Shown here: in pieces, positions 35,864 to 44,927 of the stretch
Layout of the letters: every line of letters begins with the position of its first letter
How positions within the stretch are numbered: the stretch's first letter is position 1
Source of the DNA: DATFWC01 sp963777755
GTDB taxonomy: Bacteria; Pseudomonadota; Alphaproteobacteria; Rhizobiales; Xanthobacteraceae
Reading direction: 5' to 3'
Length of the DNA: 64,000 bases
Assembly: GCA_963777755.1 (NCBI GenBank)
Contig: CAVZSC010000014.1
Coordinates: forward strand, 53,348-117,347
Made by a program: the position numbers and the translations under genes
The notes under the pieces: generated by a model
Told to the model about the DNA's origin: nothing
The model's input: the letters and a program-made list of their open reading frames with translations, nothing else
Databases searched by the model: none

Positions 35864-36141
35864 CAGGACTTACGCATTCATAGTCGTAGACTACTTATCG
35901 ACGAGCGTATTCTTTGAAATACAAAAAGCGGCGCGCTCGGTTCACACCGATACGCCACAACCGACGGCGCCTTTCTCGCGGAGAAACTGCCGCTGTCAGC
36001 GACGCTCCCACGACCGTCGGCATGCAAGACTTGAGCAGGCGCGGATTTATTCCCGAAGAATGCCAATTTTGTCGAACAAAACGACCAACAGAAGCCGCGT
36101 CCGGCCGGTCGCGCCCGGCGGTGATCCTCCGCAGAATCAGT
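35864..36141. other. Intergenic stretch, lower GC, nothing recognised
   Basis: About 280 bases between the small hypothetical gene and the lectin-like gene. The part at 35870-35935 and around 36040-36090 is visibly richer in A/T than the surroundings. No reading frame of convincing length, no repeat and no RNA gene is apparent. Confidence 0.4.
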
Positions 36142-36172
36142 CGCTCCGCGAGCCGGCGCGGCTCGCGGAGCG
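36142..36172 (-). terminator. Hairpin downstream of the lectin-like gene
   Basis: A perfect 13-base stem CGCTCCGCGAGCC (36142-36154) and GGCTCGCGGAGCG (36160-36172) with a GGCGC loop, 22 bases past the stop of the minus-strand lectin-like gene. No long T-tract follows, so it may act as a stabilising or Rho-linked 3' structure. Confidence 0.55.
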
Positions 36173-36194
36173 CATCAGTGCAGCGGCCGGAACG

Positions 36195-36861
36195 TCAGTT
36201 CGACGCGAAGCAGTAGAACAGGCCGGCGCCGCCCGAAGCCTTGAGCTGATCCTGGCTGCAGCCGCGCGAGCCGTGCGAGGAGTTCCAGGAATTCATGTGC
36301 CTCGAGTTCCTTGAGGCCGGCGCGGTCGTGGTGGCCGACGATGGCCGAGCCTTCGCCGCTCTTGGCCCAGTTGCCGCAGGTGGTGTCGCCACCGGCGGTG
36401 GAGAACATGCCCTGCGGGTCCGAGCCGGTCAGGATGTCGTGCTCGTTCGGCGTGTCGCCGCGGCCCTTGATCGGCTCGCCCTTCTCGCTGAGCGCCGTCG
36501 CCTTGGTGATGTTGGCCGCGTCGGAGTGCAGGTCGGCCACGCTCTTGGCCACGACCGTCCCCTTGGCGTTCTGCCACGGGCCGTTGCCGATGCGATCGCG
36601 CGCGTTGACGCCGGCGTCGCCGCCCGGCGCGGTCGTGCTCAGGTAGGCGCGCCAGCCGGTCCGGGTCGAGCCCGCCGCCGTGGCGAGCGCCTGGCAGTGG
36701 GCGTCGGCACCGGTGAGGCCGCCGAGATCGGCGCCGTTGCCCTTGCCGACGCTGGTGACGAAGAAGGTCATGTTGGCCTGCTGCGCCTGCGCGGCGCCCG
36801 GCAGCCCAAGGCCAATGGCCGCAACCGCAGCCAACAGCGAAACTCCAATCCTGGTCCTCAT
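36195..36861 (-). pseudogene. Exported lectin-like protein, +1 frameshift near the C-terminus
   Basis: A signal peptide (MRTRIGVSLLAAVAAIGLGL, cleavage near AQA) leads into MTFFVTSVGKGNGADLGGLT, GADAHCQALATAAGSTRTGW, RAYLSTTAPGGDAGVNARDR and IGNGPWQNAKGTVVAKSVAD. Four Cys expected in the family are present when both frames are joined. After VGHHDRAGLKELEA the frame is wrong. The expected end HMNSWNSSHGSRGCSQ followed by GLFYCFASN lies one frame over and stops at 36195. The span is three times 222 plus one, so one base is inserted near 36297-36312. It resembles exported 'lectin' proteins of Bradyrhizobium from memory. Confidence 0.7.
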
Positions 36862-37013
36862 GCAGATCCTCCCGGTTGTCGCCCAATTGAAACGGGTTCG
36901 ATGCCCGTATCCCGGGCCGAAATCACGTTAGCAGCCGTCCATCGGCGGAACCAGCCGCCCGGCGATAACATCCTCGTGGGGACAATCGGACGCAGGTTTA
37001 GGCGCTCTGTTCC

Positions 37014-38120
37014 CTACGGCACCACTACGAAATTGGTGAACCCGCCGTTGCGGTTGGGCAGCCCCTTGAGCACCGTGTTGATCTCGCTGAGCGGGTGCAC
37101 GTCGTGCTCGAACACCGAGAGGTCGAGCGTGCCGGCGCGCGCCATGTCGGCGAGGGCTTGGCCCTCCCCGGGCGAGAACCAGTTGGAGCCGATGAAGGAA
37201 ATCTGCTCGTCCATCATCCAGTGCACGTCGAGCGGCCCGCGTTCCCCCATGCCGCCGATATTGACCGCGATTCCGCCGCGGCGCAGTGCGTAGATGGCGT
37301 CGATCAGGGTGGCGGCGGGCGAGCCGGGGCCGAGGCAGTCGATGTGAATGTCGACCCCGAGGCCGCCGGTCGCGGCGCGCACCCGCTCGGCGATGGTTTT
37401 CTGGCCGAGCGGCAGCACCTCGATGCGCGAGGAGCTCAGCGCCTTGACGCGGGCGAGCATCGCCTCGTTGCGGCCGGTGCCGAAGATGCGGGGCACCCCG
37501 CGCGCAAGCGCAATGAGGGCGGCGCCCAGGCCCAACGTGCCGCTGATGCCGTTGATCAGCACGGTGCTGTGCGGCCCGGCGCCAGCCTTGCGCAGCGCCG
37601 CATAGGCGGTGCCGAGATATCCGAACCGCGCCGCCTGCTCGAACGTGACATTGTCGGGCAGGCGCACCAGGTTCTGCTGCGGCGCGGTCGAGTATTCGCA
37701 CAGGCCCCCGTACGGATAGGCGTCGAACATCTTCTGCGACTCCGCCCCGAAACCGAAATAGCCCTTGAAGGTGTACATGCGGCAGTTGAGCGGGTCGCTG
37801 GCACGGCACGACGGGCACGAGCCGCAGGCGAGGCCAGGATTGACGTAGACGCGATCGCCCGGCGCGAAGTCCTGCACCAGCTCGCCCGCCTCGGCGATGA
37901 CGCCCGCCACGTCGAGCCCGAAGATCGCCGGCAGCCTGGGCAAAGGCAGCTCCGGGAACCAAGTCTGCCAGTGGGTGAGCACGTTGCCCAAATTCGGCAC
38001 GATCCCACACGCCTTGACCTTGACCACCACATCGGTCGATCGCGGCTTGGGGATTGGCAGCCGCTCCAGCACCATCGGGTCACCGACCTTGTGCAAACGT
38101 GCTGCGAGCATGGTGTCCAT
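37014..38120 (-). CDS. Zinc-dependent alcohol dehydrogenase (MDR family)
   Basis: A 368-residue medium-chain dehydrogenase. The N-terminal GroES-like domain has VKVKACGIVPNLGNVL and IFGLDVAGVIAEAG, and the structural-zinc loop is complete: GLACGSCPSCRASDPLNC. The nucleotide fold has VLINGISGTLGLGAALIAL, an unusual GxSGxxG turn. The catalytic-zinc Cys is in ACGIVP, but the normal GHE motif is not seen, the equivalent being FGLDVAG. The start may be 38120 or the ATG at 38111. Divergent from the 2-hydroxyacid dehydrogenase gene across 113 bases. Confidence 0.84.
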   Translation of the reverse strand: MDTMLAARLHKVGDPMVLERLPIPKPRSTDVVVKVKACGIVPNLGNVLTHWQTWFPELPLPRLPAIFGLDVAGVIAEAGELVQDFAPGDRVYVNPGLACGSCPSCRASDPLNCRMYTFKGYFGFGAESQKMFDAYPYGGLCEYSTAPQQNLVRLPDNVTFEQAARFGYLGTAYAALRKAGAGPHSTVLINGISGTLGLGAALIALARGVPRIFGTGRNEAMLARVKALSSSRIEVLPLGQKTIAERVRAATGGLGVDIHIDCLGPGSPAATLIDAIYALRRGGIAVNIGGMGERGPLDVHWMMDEQISFIGSNWFSPGEGQALADMARAGTLDLSVFEHDVHPLSEINTVLKGLPNRNGGFTNFVVVP

Positions 38121-38233
38121 CGGGTGCAAATCCTCAGTTGCGAAAGACCAGGAAGGCGACGGCCGCGGGCGTGACAAGGGCGAGCGAACCGTAGACATTC
38201 CGCGCACGCTCCCGCAAGAAGGCCTCGACCGGC

Positions 38234-39181
38234 ATGAAAGTCCTCGTCTTCGTCACCATTGCCGAACAGGCGCAATACTATCGCAACGCCATCCTGGCGA
38301 AACATCCGGAGCTCACCGTCGTCACGGTGAGCACGCCCGATGCGGCGATCCGGGAGATCGAGGATACCGACGTCCTGATGTCGTTCGGCGGGCCGTTGCG
38401 GGGGCGCGATGCGTTCGCGCGCGCGCGGCGCCTGAAATGGGTGAACGCGCTTGGCACCGGCCTCGACGGGATCATCGACCAGCCATCGCTCGGACCTGAC
38501 GTCATCGTCACCTCGACCCGCGGGATCCACGGCGTGCCGATGTCGGAAATGGCTTTCATGCTCATGCTGGCGCTCGCGCGCGACTTCCCCCGCGTCGTGC
38601 ACGCGCAGGACCAGGCCGTCTACCGGCGCTGGACGCCGAAACTCCTGCACGGCCGCACCGTCGGCATCGTCGGCGTCGGCCTGATCGCCGAGACGCTGGC
38701 GCCGCGTTGCAAGGCGTTCGGCATGACGGTTCTCGGCATCTCGCGTACGGTGCGGGCGGTCGAAGGCTTCGACCGTATTCATGCGCGGGCGGACCTCGTC
38801 GGCGTCGCAGGCGAAGCCGATTTCCTCGTGCTTCTTGTCCCGCTCGAAGCCGATACCGAGCGCATCGTCGACGCGCGGGTCATCGCCGCCATGAAGCCGA
38901 CGAGCTATCTCGTCAACCTCGCACGCGGCGGGGTGCTCGACGAGGCGGCGCTGCTGGCGGCGCTGAAGGAAGGCCGTATTGCGGGCGCCGCGCTGGATGC
39001 ATTCTGGCAGGAGCCCCTGCCCCCCGACAGCCCGTGGTGGCGCGCCCCGAATATGATCGTGACGCCGCACCTCGCCGGAACCTATGATCGCTACGCCGAG
39101 GACGCGTTCCGGCAGTTCGCGGACAATCTGGCGCATTTTCTCGCCGGCGCGCCGGACCGGATGATCAATCGCGATCGATAA
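38234..39181 (+). CDS. D-2-hydroxyacid dehydrogenase
   Basis: A 315-residue NAD-dependent dehydrogenase of the D-isomer-specific 2-hydroxyacid family (glyoxylate/hydroxypyruvate reductase-like). The NAD fold is GRTVGIVGVGLIAETLAPRC. The catalytic set is seen as Arg in LVNLARGGVLDEAAL, an acidic residue in the DAFWQEPLP region and His in IVTPHLAGTYDRY. The stop TAA shares one base with the ATG of the next gene, so translation is coupled. No signal peptide. Confidence 0.88.
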   Translation: MKVLVFVTIAEQAQYYRNAILAKHPELTVVTVSTPDAAIREIEDTDVLMSFGGPLRGRDAFARARRLKWVNALGTGLDGIIDQPSLGPDVIVTSTRGIHGVPMSEMAFMLMLALARDFPRVVHAQDQAVYRRWTPKLLHGRTVGIVGVGLIAETLAPRCKAFGMTVLGISRTVRAVEGFDRIHARADLVGVAGEADFLVLLVPLEADTERIVDARVIAAMKPTSYLVNLARGGVLDEAALLAALKEGRIAGAALDAFWQEPLPPDSPWWRAPNMIVTPHLAGTYDRYAEDAFRQFADNLAHFLAGAPDRMINRDR

Positions 39182-40170
39182 TGGGGAGCGCCATGCGTCG
39201 TCGTAGTCGTCGATTTGGTCATGCGCTTGTGTTGCTGGCCTTGCTGGCCATCGGTATCGGCCCCTCCGCCGCAGCGGCCGAACCCCTGCGCGTCGGCAAG
39301 GCGGTGGCGAAGTCATTCTCGTTCGCCATGATCGATCTCGGCATCAAGGCCGGCATGTTCGCAAAGCATGGTCTCGACCTGCAGGTGACCTCGTTCGGCG
39401 GCGGCGCGCGGCTGCAGCAGGCGATGGTGGCGCAGAGCATCGACATCGGCTTCGGCGGCGGCGTCGACATGGCATTCGTGGCGAAAGGCTCGCCGATCAC
39501 CGGCGTCGCCGCGATGGCCGGTCCGCCGGATCTCGTCCTGGCGGTGCGCCCGGACGCCGGCATCGCTGCGGTCGCCGATCTCAAGGGCAGGAAGATCAGC
39601 GTGAGCTCACCGGCCGCGGTGACCGGCTGGATGATGCGCGAGCTCGCGCGCCAGCAGGGCTGGAGCCTGGAGCGCAACGACCTGACCCTGGTCGGCAACG
39701 CGCCGCAGGCCGGCTGGGCGGCGATGCGCACCCGGGAGATCGACGGGATCGTCGACAACTACGGGGTCGGGCTCGAAGCCGAGCAGAGCGGGCGCGCCCG
39801 CATCCTGGTGCGCTTCGCCGACCGCATCCAGGACTTCCACATGTACGTGATCTTCGCCCGCAACGATCTGATCGACAGCAAGCCCGACACGGTGCGTGCC
39901 TTGCTCAAGGGCTGGCTCGAGACCATCGCGTTCGCCCGCACGCACCGGACGGAGACCGTCGAGGCGGTGAGCGCCGTCACCGACACGGACCGCAAGCTGG
40001 TCGACAGCATCTACGAATTCCAGATGTCCATCTTCTCCGACGACGGCCGGTTCAGGCCGAAGGCGCTCGATGCGATCCGCCGCTCCTTCGTCGACCTGAA
40101 GATCCTCGACCGGGAGCCGGACATGGCGAAGCTCTATACGGAGGCATTGCTGCCGCCAGGCGGGAGGTGA
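39181..40170 (+). CDS. ABC transporter substrate-binding protein (NMT1/SsuA-ThiY type)
   Basis: A 329-residue periplasmic protein. Signal peptide: MGSAMRRRSRRFGHALVLLA and LLAIGIGPSAAAAE. The mature part has DLGIKAGMFAKHGLDLQVTS and FGGGARLQQAMVAQSIDIGF, typical of nitrate/sulfonate/taurine binding proteins, and ISVSSPAAVTGWMMRELARQ. Start 39181 overlaps the upstream stop by one base; the ATG at 39193 is the alternative. No permease or ATPase follows. The next gene is on the opposite strand. Confidence 0.86.
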   Translation: MGSAMRRRSRRFGHALVLLALLAIGIGPSAAAAEPLRVGKAVAKSFSFAMIDLGIKAGMFAKHGLDLQVTSFGGGARLQQAMVAQSIDIGFGGGVDMAFVAKGSPITGVAAMAGPPDLVLAVRPDAGIAAVADLKGRKISVSSPAAVTGWMMRELARQQGWSLERNDLTLVGNAPQAGWAAMRTREIDGIVDNYGVGLEAEQSGRARILVRFADRIQDFHMYVIFARNDLIDSKPDTVRALLKGWLETIAFARTHRTETVEAVSAVTDTDRKLVDSIYEFQMSIFSDDGRFRPKALDAIRRSFVDLKILDREPDMAKLYTEALLPPGGR

Positions 40171-40218
40171 TCCGCAGAGAATGCGGGCGCAAGAATAGTG
40201 CCCGGCTATCCAGGCTGA

Positions 40219-42246
40219 TCACGTCATGCCGATGCGCTTGGCGCCTTTGCGGAACAACGCTGCGCCATGCGGATCAAATCGAAAGGCATCGAGGAAATCG
40301 GTGACGCTGTAGTGCGGTTGCTCCGCGCGAATTGCGACGCCGTAGGCGCGCGCTTCATCCAGCGAGCCGGCCAGGGCCAAGCTGTAGGCTGCAATCGCAC
40401 GGATATGCGTAAACGCATTGGGCCGCGCAGCCGCCTTGACGGCCCAGCCGGCAGCTTCCTCGAACTGGCCCAGGCGCACGAGTGCCATGGCGCGTGCGCC
40501 AAGCATGCCGAAGAGCATCGGGTCGAAGGGGCTCAGACGGCGGGAGTGATCGGAGAACGCGATGGCCGCCGGAGCATCGCCTGCTTGCGACTGGACAAAC
40601 GCAAGCGTGTAGTGGCCCAACGCGAAGTTCGGGCTCAGATCAACTGCTGTTTTCAGCTCGATGACGGATTGATCATGCTGGCCCCGCAGCCACAGGGCCC
40701 GGCCCATAGCCCAGTGCGCGGCGGGATCGCGATCGTCGGCCATCAAGCTTTGCCCGGCTGCCTCGAACGCCCGGTCGATCTCCCGTTCGCGCTCCGCCCA
40801 GCCCTGGAAGGCGTTGTGGAAATGGGTGAACGAAAGGCCGGCGTGGGCACGCGCAAAGGTCGGGTCGAGACGCACAGCCATCTCGAAGAAATGCCGGGCC
40901 TGATCATTATCGACCTTGTTGAAGCGATATATGTGCCACAGGCCGCGGTGATGCGCCTCCCACGCGTCGAGCGAGGTCGGCGGTCGCAGGATTGCGCGAT
41001 TGCGCTCGAGGGTCTCGATCTCGTGGGCGATGGCCGCGACGATCCGGTCGCCAACCTCGTCGAGCACGACGAGGGCATCGCGAGTCTTGTGATCGAAGAG
41101 TTCCGCCCAGACGATCCGCGCGGTGCGCGTCTCGGCCAGCTCGACCGTTACGGTCAGGCGCCCGCCCTGGCGCCGCAACGATCCGCTGACGACATAGTCG
41201 ACGTTCAGCATCCGGCCGGCCTCTTCGGCAGCAATGCTTCGATCGCGCAACGCGAAGACAGAGCCCTGAGCGATGACGAAAAGGCTGCGCAGCTTGGCAA
41301 GCCGCATGATCACGTCATAGGCCAGTCCGTCGGCGGGCCCGCCGGGGACGCCCGTTGCGGCGGCGTGGTCGACGAAAGGCATCACCGCGATGGATGCCCG
41401 GCGCGGCTCCACCTCGCCGCCCTCTGCACGGCCGCCGGACGAAGCAGCCGTCAGCACGGGTGCCGCCGCACGCAATGACGGCGGCCCCTCGCCTCGTGCC
41501 CTGGCTGCCCGCCACACGTCACGGATAGGCTTGCAGTCAAGACCCTCGGCTTCGAACAACCGGGCTGTCGCCGCCAAATGCTCCTCACCCTCGCGAATCC
41601 GACCGCGTTGGGCCAGCGCGTTCAGAAGGACCTCGTGAATACGCCGGTCAAATGGAGCAAGCTGGAGCCACTTCTCGAGATGCCCAAAGGCCTCGTCGTC
41701 CGGAACGCTGCCGACGAGGTGCTCCAGCAAGGCGACCTCGAAGCTGCGAAAACGACGGCGTTGGGCAATGAGCCAGCCGTTGAAAACCGGATTGCGGTCG
41801 ATCTCCAGCCCTTCGAGAAAATCTCCGGCGAACAATGCGGACAGCTCTCGCAGCCGCTCCGGACCGAGCGTCCCCGAGCCCTCCTGGATCGCGCGGGCAA
41901 TCTCCAGCGCATCGACGAAACAGCCCGCGAGATCGAGCCTGATGGCGTCGCCGCCGGTGACGACCCGGCGCCGGCCAGGCTCGTCGACGATGCTCCGGAT
42001 CTTGCTCAGGCACCAGCGCAGCTCGCCGCGCGGATCGCTCGGGACGTCCCACAGCAGCTCGCACAGCTGGCTGCGCGCGACGGCAAGCGGGACAACCGAC
42101 AAATAGGCGAGCAGTGCGCGCACCTTGCGCGATGCTGGCAGCGCGAGCACGACACCATCGCGGCTGATCGTCAGGGGGCCGAGCAGGCGGACCTGCAGCG
42201 CAGCGCCGCCCCCGGTCGCAGCCGACCTGGCCGATTCCACGGGCAT
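40219..42246 (-). CDS. SARP-type winged-helix/BTAD regulator with TolB-like and TPR domains
   Basis: About 675 residues from ATG 42246. Residues 15-105 are an OmpR-like winged helix (LQVRLLGPLTISRDGVVLAL, REGRALLAYL-like KVRALLAYLSVVPLAVARSQ). Residues about 105-245 form a bacterial transcriptional activation domain. Then IAVMPFVDHAA begins the segment shared with adenylate-cyclase-linked regulators (NVDYVVSGSLRRQGGRLTVT, VWAELFDHKTRDA). From about 440 come TPR-like pairs (ARHFFEMAVRLDPTFARAHA, VIELKTAVDLSPNFALGHYT). No transmembrane helix is seen. It is divergent from a methyltransferase across about 150 bases. The target is unknown but may be that gene. Confidence 0.83.
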   Translation of the reverse strand: MPVESARSAATGGGAALQVRLLGPLTISRDGVVLALPASRKVRALLAYLSVVPLAVARSQLCELLWDVPSDPRGELRWCLSKIRSIVDEPGRRRVVTGGDAIRLDLAGCFVDALEIARAIQEGSGTLGPERLRELSALFAGDFLEGLEIDRNPVFNGWLIAQRRRFRSFEVALLEHLVGSVPDDEAFGHLEKWLQLAPFDRRIHEVLLNALAQRGRIREGEEHLAATARLFEAEGLDCKPIRDVWRAARARGEGPPSLRAAAPVLTAASSGGRAEGGEVEPRRASIAVMPFVDHAAATGVPGGPADGLAYDVIMRLAKLRSLFVIAQGSVFALRDRSIAAEEAGRMLNVDYVVSGSLRRQGGRLTVTVELAETRTARIVWAELFDHKTRDALVVLDEVGDRIVAAIAHEIETLERNRAILRPPTSLDAWEAHHRGLWHIYRFNKVDNDQARHFFEMAVRLDPTFARAHAGLSFTHFHNAFQGWAEREREIDRAFEAAGQSLMADDRDPAAHWAMGRALWLRGQHDQSVIELKTAVDLSPNFALGHYTLAFVQSQAGDAPAAIAFSDHSRRLSPFDPMLFGMLGARAMALVRLGQFEEAAGWAVKAAARPNAFTHIRAIAAYSLALAGSLDEARAYGVAIRAEQPHYSVTDFLDAFRFDPHGAALFRKGAKRIGMT

Positions 42247-42394
42247 TTCCACGCTGGCTCCCACGGTCCCATCACAAGCGGCCGCGACTAAGGACAGCGA
42301 GGTCGCGGCGGGGGGTGCGTCGGACCACGTCGTCGCCTTTGCACGGGCAGGGCGACAGCATAGCAGGACCAACCACCCGAATGGAGAGCAAATC

Positions 42395-43243
42395 ATGCTG
42401 ATGTCCAGTGCCGCGACAACTCAGGACCGCGCACACGCACCAATTGATTTCGGGGCGCTCAAGGCGCGCCAGCAGGGAGCATGGTCGTCCGGCGACTATG
42501 CGGTCGTCGGCACTACGCTGCAGATCGTGGGCGAGGAGCTGTGCGAAACGCTCGACGTCCGCGCGGGACAGAAGGTGCTCGACGTCGCCGCCGGCAACGG
42601 CAACGTCGCGCTCGCCGCCGCGCGCCGCTGGTGCGACGTGGTCGCCACCGACTACGTGCCGGCGCTGCTCGAGCGCGCCCGCGAACGCGCCGACGCCGAC
42701 CGGCTCGAGATCGAATTCCGCGAGGCCGACGCGGAAGCGCTGCCCTTTGCCGACGACAGCTTCGACGTCGTCGTCTCGACCTTCGGCGTGATGTTCACCC
42801 CCGACCAGGATCGCGCCGCGGCCGAGCTGGTTCGTGTCTGCCGGCACGGCGGAAAGATCGGCCTCGCCAATTGGACGCCGGAGGGCTTCATCGGCCAGGT
42901 CTTCAAGACCATCGGCCAGCATGTCGCGCCGCCGCCCGGCGCCAAGTCGCCAGCGCTGTGGGGCACGCAGGCGCGGATTGCCGAGCTGTTCGATCCGCAT
43001 GCCGGTTCCATCAGGTGGGCGCAACGGCACTTCGTCTTCCGCTATCGCTCCCCGGCGCATTGGCTGGAGGTGTTCAAGAGCTACTACGGGCCGTTGCTCA
43101 AGACGTTCGCTGCGCTCGACCCTGCGGCACAATCGGCTCTCCAGCGCGATCTCATGACACTCATCAGTCGTTTCAACGAGTTGGGAGACGGCTCCATGGT
43201 CGTGCCCAGCGAGTACCTCGAGATCGTGATCACCCGGCGCTGA
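42395..43243 (+). CDS. Class I SAM-dependent methyltransferase
   Basis: A 282-residue methyltransferase. The SAM-binding motif I is VLDVAAGNGNVALAAARRW, the acidic loop is VVATDYVPALLERARE, and motif III/post I includes FREADAEALPFADDSFDVVV, as in UbiE-like enzymes. GGAGAGCAAATC precedes the ATG. The C-terminal half (FKTIGQHVAPPPGAKSPALW) is typical of proteins annotated only as methyltransferases. Divergently transcribed from the BTAD regulator, and 161 bases upstream of the RTX-like tandem. Confidence 0.88.
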   Translation: MLMSSAATTQDRAHAPIDFGALKARQQGAWSSGDYAVVGTTLQIVGEELCETLDVRAGQKVLDVAAGNGNVALAAARRWCDVVATDYVPALLERARERADADRLEIEFREADAEALPFADDSFDVVVSTFGVMFTPDQDRAAAELVRVCRHGGKIGLANWTPEGFIGQVFKTIGQHVAPPPGAKSPALWGTQARIAELFDPHAGSIRWAQRHFVFRYRSPAHWLEVFKSYYGPLLKTFAALDPAAQSALQRDLMTLISRFNELGDGSMVVPSEYLEIVITRR

Positions 43244-43404
43244 CGTAGACCCCCCGCCGATACGAAACGCGGTGCCCGGGCTCTCCCTGCCGGGCGCCGC
43301 ACCTGCCACCCTCCGCTCGCGCAGCAGGCCTTTTCCCCTACAGGCTGCGCGGGCCCGTCCCCTCATTCCCTGTCCTCGCATCGCATCCAACATCGGAGCC
43401 TCGA

Positions 43405-44811
43405 ATGGCATATACAATTACCGGTACGATCGGAAATGATACGCTGAACCTCCGCGCCGATGTTGGTCCCGGCACCATCGTCGGGCTCGCCGGCAACGAT
43501 TGCATCTTTCCCGGATCTGATCTTGCGACCGTCACCGGCGACTCCGGCGACGACACCGTCGTTCTGTTGAATCCCGACAATACCGGAACGATCAACGGCG
43601 GCGTTCAGAATGACAGCATCTTCGCCGCGATCGCCGTGAACCCGATCGTCCTGCTCGGCGGCGATGGGCGCGACTCGATCGATATGGGCGCCACCACGGC
43701 CCCGACGACGATCCTTGGCGGCAACGACTCGGCGGACGATGCCGACTCCATTGTCGGCGGCCGGGGGAGCGACCTCGTTTTCGGCAATGGTGGCGACGAC
43801 ACGCTCAATCAGCTGAGCGGACACGATACGCTGATCGGCGGCTTCGGCGCTGATTCCATCTATACGCCCGGAGGCCCATTTGCCGATCTGGTGTTCGGCA
43901 ATGAAGGCAATGATACCGTCCTGATCACCGGCGGGAACGACACGATCTTCGCCGGTCAAGGCGACGATGTGCTGAAGGGCGGGTCCGCAGTCGGCGACAA
44001 CGTCCGGTGCTTCGGCAACGAGGGTGCGGACACCATCGATTTCGGTGACAGCGCTCCCGGCAATTTCACCATCCTCGGCGGGAACGACTCCGCCGACGGC
44101 GGCGACCTGATCGTTACCGATGAAGGGGCCGACTTCTTATTCGGCAACGGTGGCGCCGATACCATCAGCTCCAAATCCGGCAGCGACACGATCGTCGCCG
44201 GTTTCGGGAGCGATCTGGTCGGGGGCGGCAGCGGCGACAACCTCGTCTTCGGCAACGAGGGCGACGACACGATCGCTGACAGCGGGGCATCCGGCGCAAA
44301 CACGGTCTTCGCCGGTCTCGGGAACGACTCGATTCGGATGATGAATTCCTCCACCGGCGGAGCGGACACGCTGCAGGGCAATGAAGGCAGCGATACGATC
44401 TTCGGCGGAACGAGTATCGACACGCTCTCAGGCGGCAGCGGCAACGACTTGTTCGCCTATGCGTCTGCCGGCGATGACGGCAACAATGCCGCCGCCAGCT
44501 CGGTCGAGCTCGTCACCGACCTGAACTGGGCCGCAGACCGGATCCAGACCTTCAATCCGGTTGCGTTCGCCGCCAATGTCGGCGCGCAAAACGGTGCCAA
44601 TCTGACCGCCGCTGCCACCGGCGCCGTCGCGACCGCGTTCGCGCTCAACGGCAATATGAACGCGAACGTCGCAGCGCAGTTCACGTTCAACGGCCGCACT
44701 TTCCTGGCGGTCAATCAGGACGCCACCTACAACGCGTTCACCGACGCGGGCGACCTGCTCATCGACATCACCGGCGTCGCCGGGACGATCGCGACGACCA
44801 ATTTCATCTGA
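43405..44811 (+). CDS. RTX-like secreted repeat protein, copy 4 (tandem 1)
   Basis: A 468-residue intact copy, first of three in tandem. It starts MAYTITGTIGNDTLNLRADV, keeps the odd Cys in NDCIFPG and the aligned MVLL-type block as PIVLLGGDGRDSIDMG, then carries GGxGxD-type units such as VFGNEGNDTVLITGG. The C-terminal domain has FTFNGRTFLAVNQDATYN and DLLIDITGVAGTIATTNF. No signal peptide. A spacer cassette with hairpin at 44861-44884 follows. The family probably forms a calcium-stabilised beta-roll at the cell surface or outside. Confidence 0.86.
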   Translation: MAYTITGTIGNDTLNLRADVGPGTIVGLAGNDCIFPGSDLATVTGDSGDDTVVLLNPDNTGTINGGVQNDSIFAAIAVNPIVLLGGDGRDSIDMGATTAPTTILGGNDSADDADSIVGGRGSDLVFGNGGDDTLNQLSGHDTLIGGFGADSIYTPGGPFADLVFGNEGNDTVLITGGNDTIFAGQGDDVLKGGSAVGDNVRCFGNEGADTIDFGDSAPGNFTILGGNDSADGGDLIVTDEGADFLFGNGGADTISSKSGSDTIVAGFGSDLVGGGSGDNLVFGNEGDDTIADSGASGANTVFAGLGNDSIRMMNSSTGGADTLQGNEGSDTIFGGTSIDTLSGGSGNDLFAYASAGDDGNNAAASSVELVTDLNWAADRIQTFNPVAFAANVGAQNGANLTAAATGAVATAFALNGNMNANVAAQFTFNGRTFLAVNQDATYNAFTDAGDLLIDITGVAGTIATTNFI

Positions 44812-44860
44812 CCTCCGGGAATCGGCGTTCGGGGCTCTCCCTGCCCGGGCGCCTTACTGG

Positions 44861-44884
44861 CCCTCCTCCGCCGGCGGAGGAGGG
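44861..44884 (+). terminator. Terminator hairpin between RTX copies 4 and 5
   Basis: A perfect 24-base palindrome, CCCTCCTCCGCC / GGCGGAGGAGGG, followed by CTCTTTTCC. It lies about 50 bases past the stop of copy 4 and about 43 before the start of copy 5, so it probably ends the upstream message. Confidence 0.7.
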
Positions 44885-44927
44885 CTCTTTTCCACCCTTC
44901 GCACCAGCACGCAGAGGAATGACAGAC

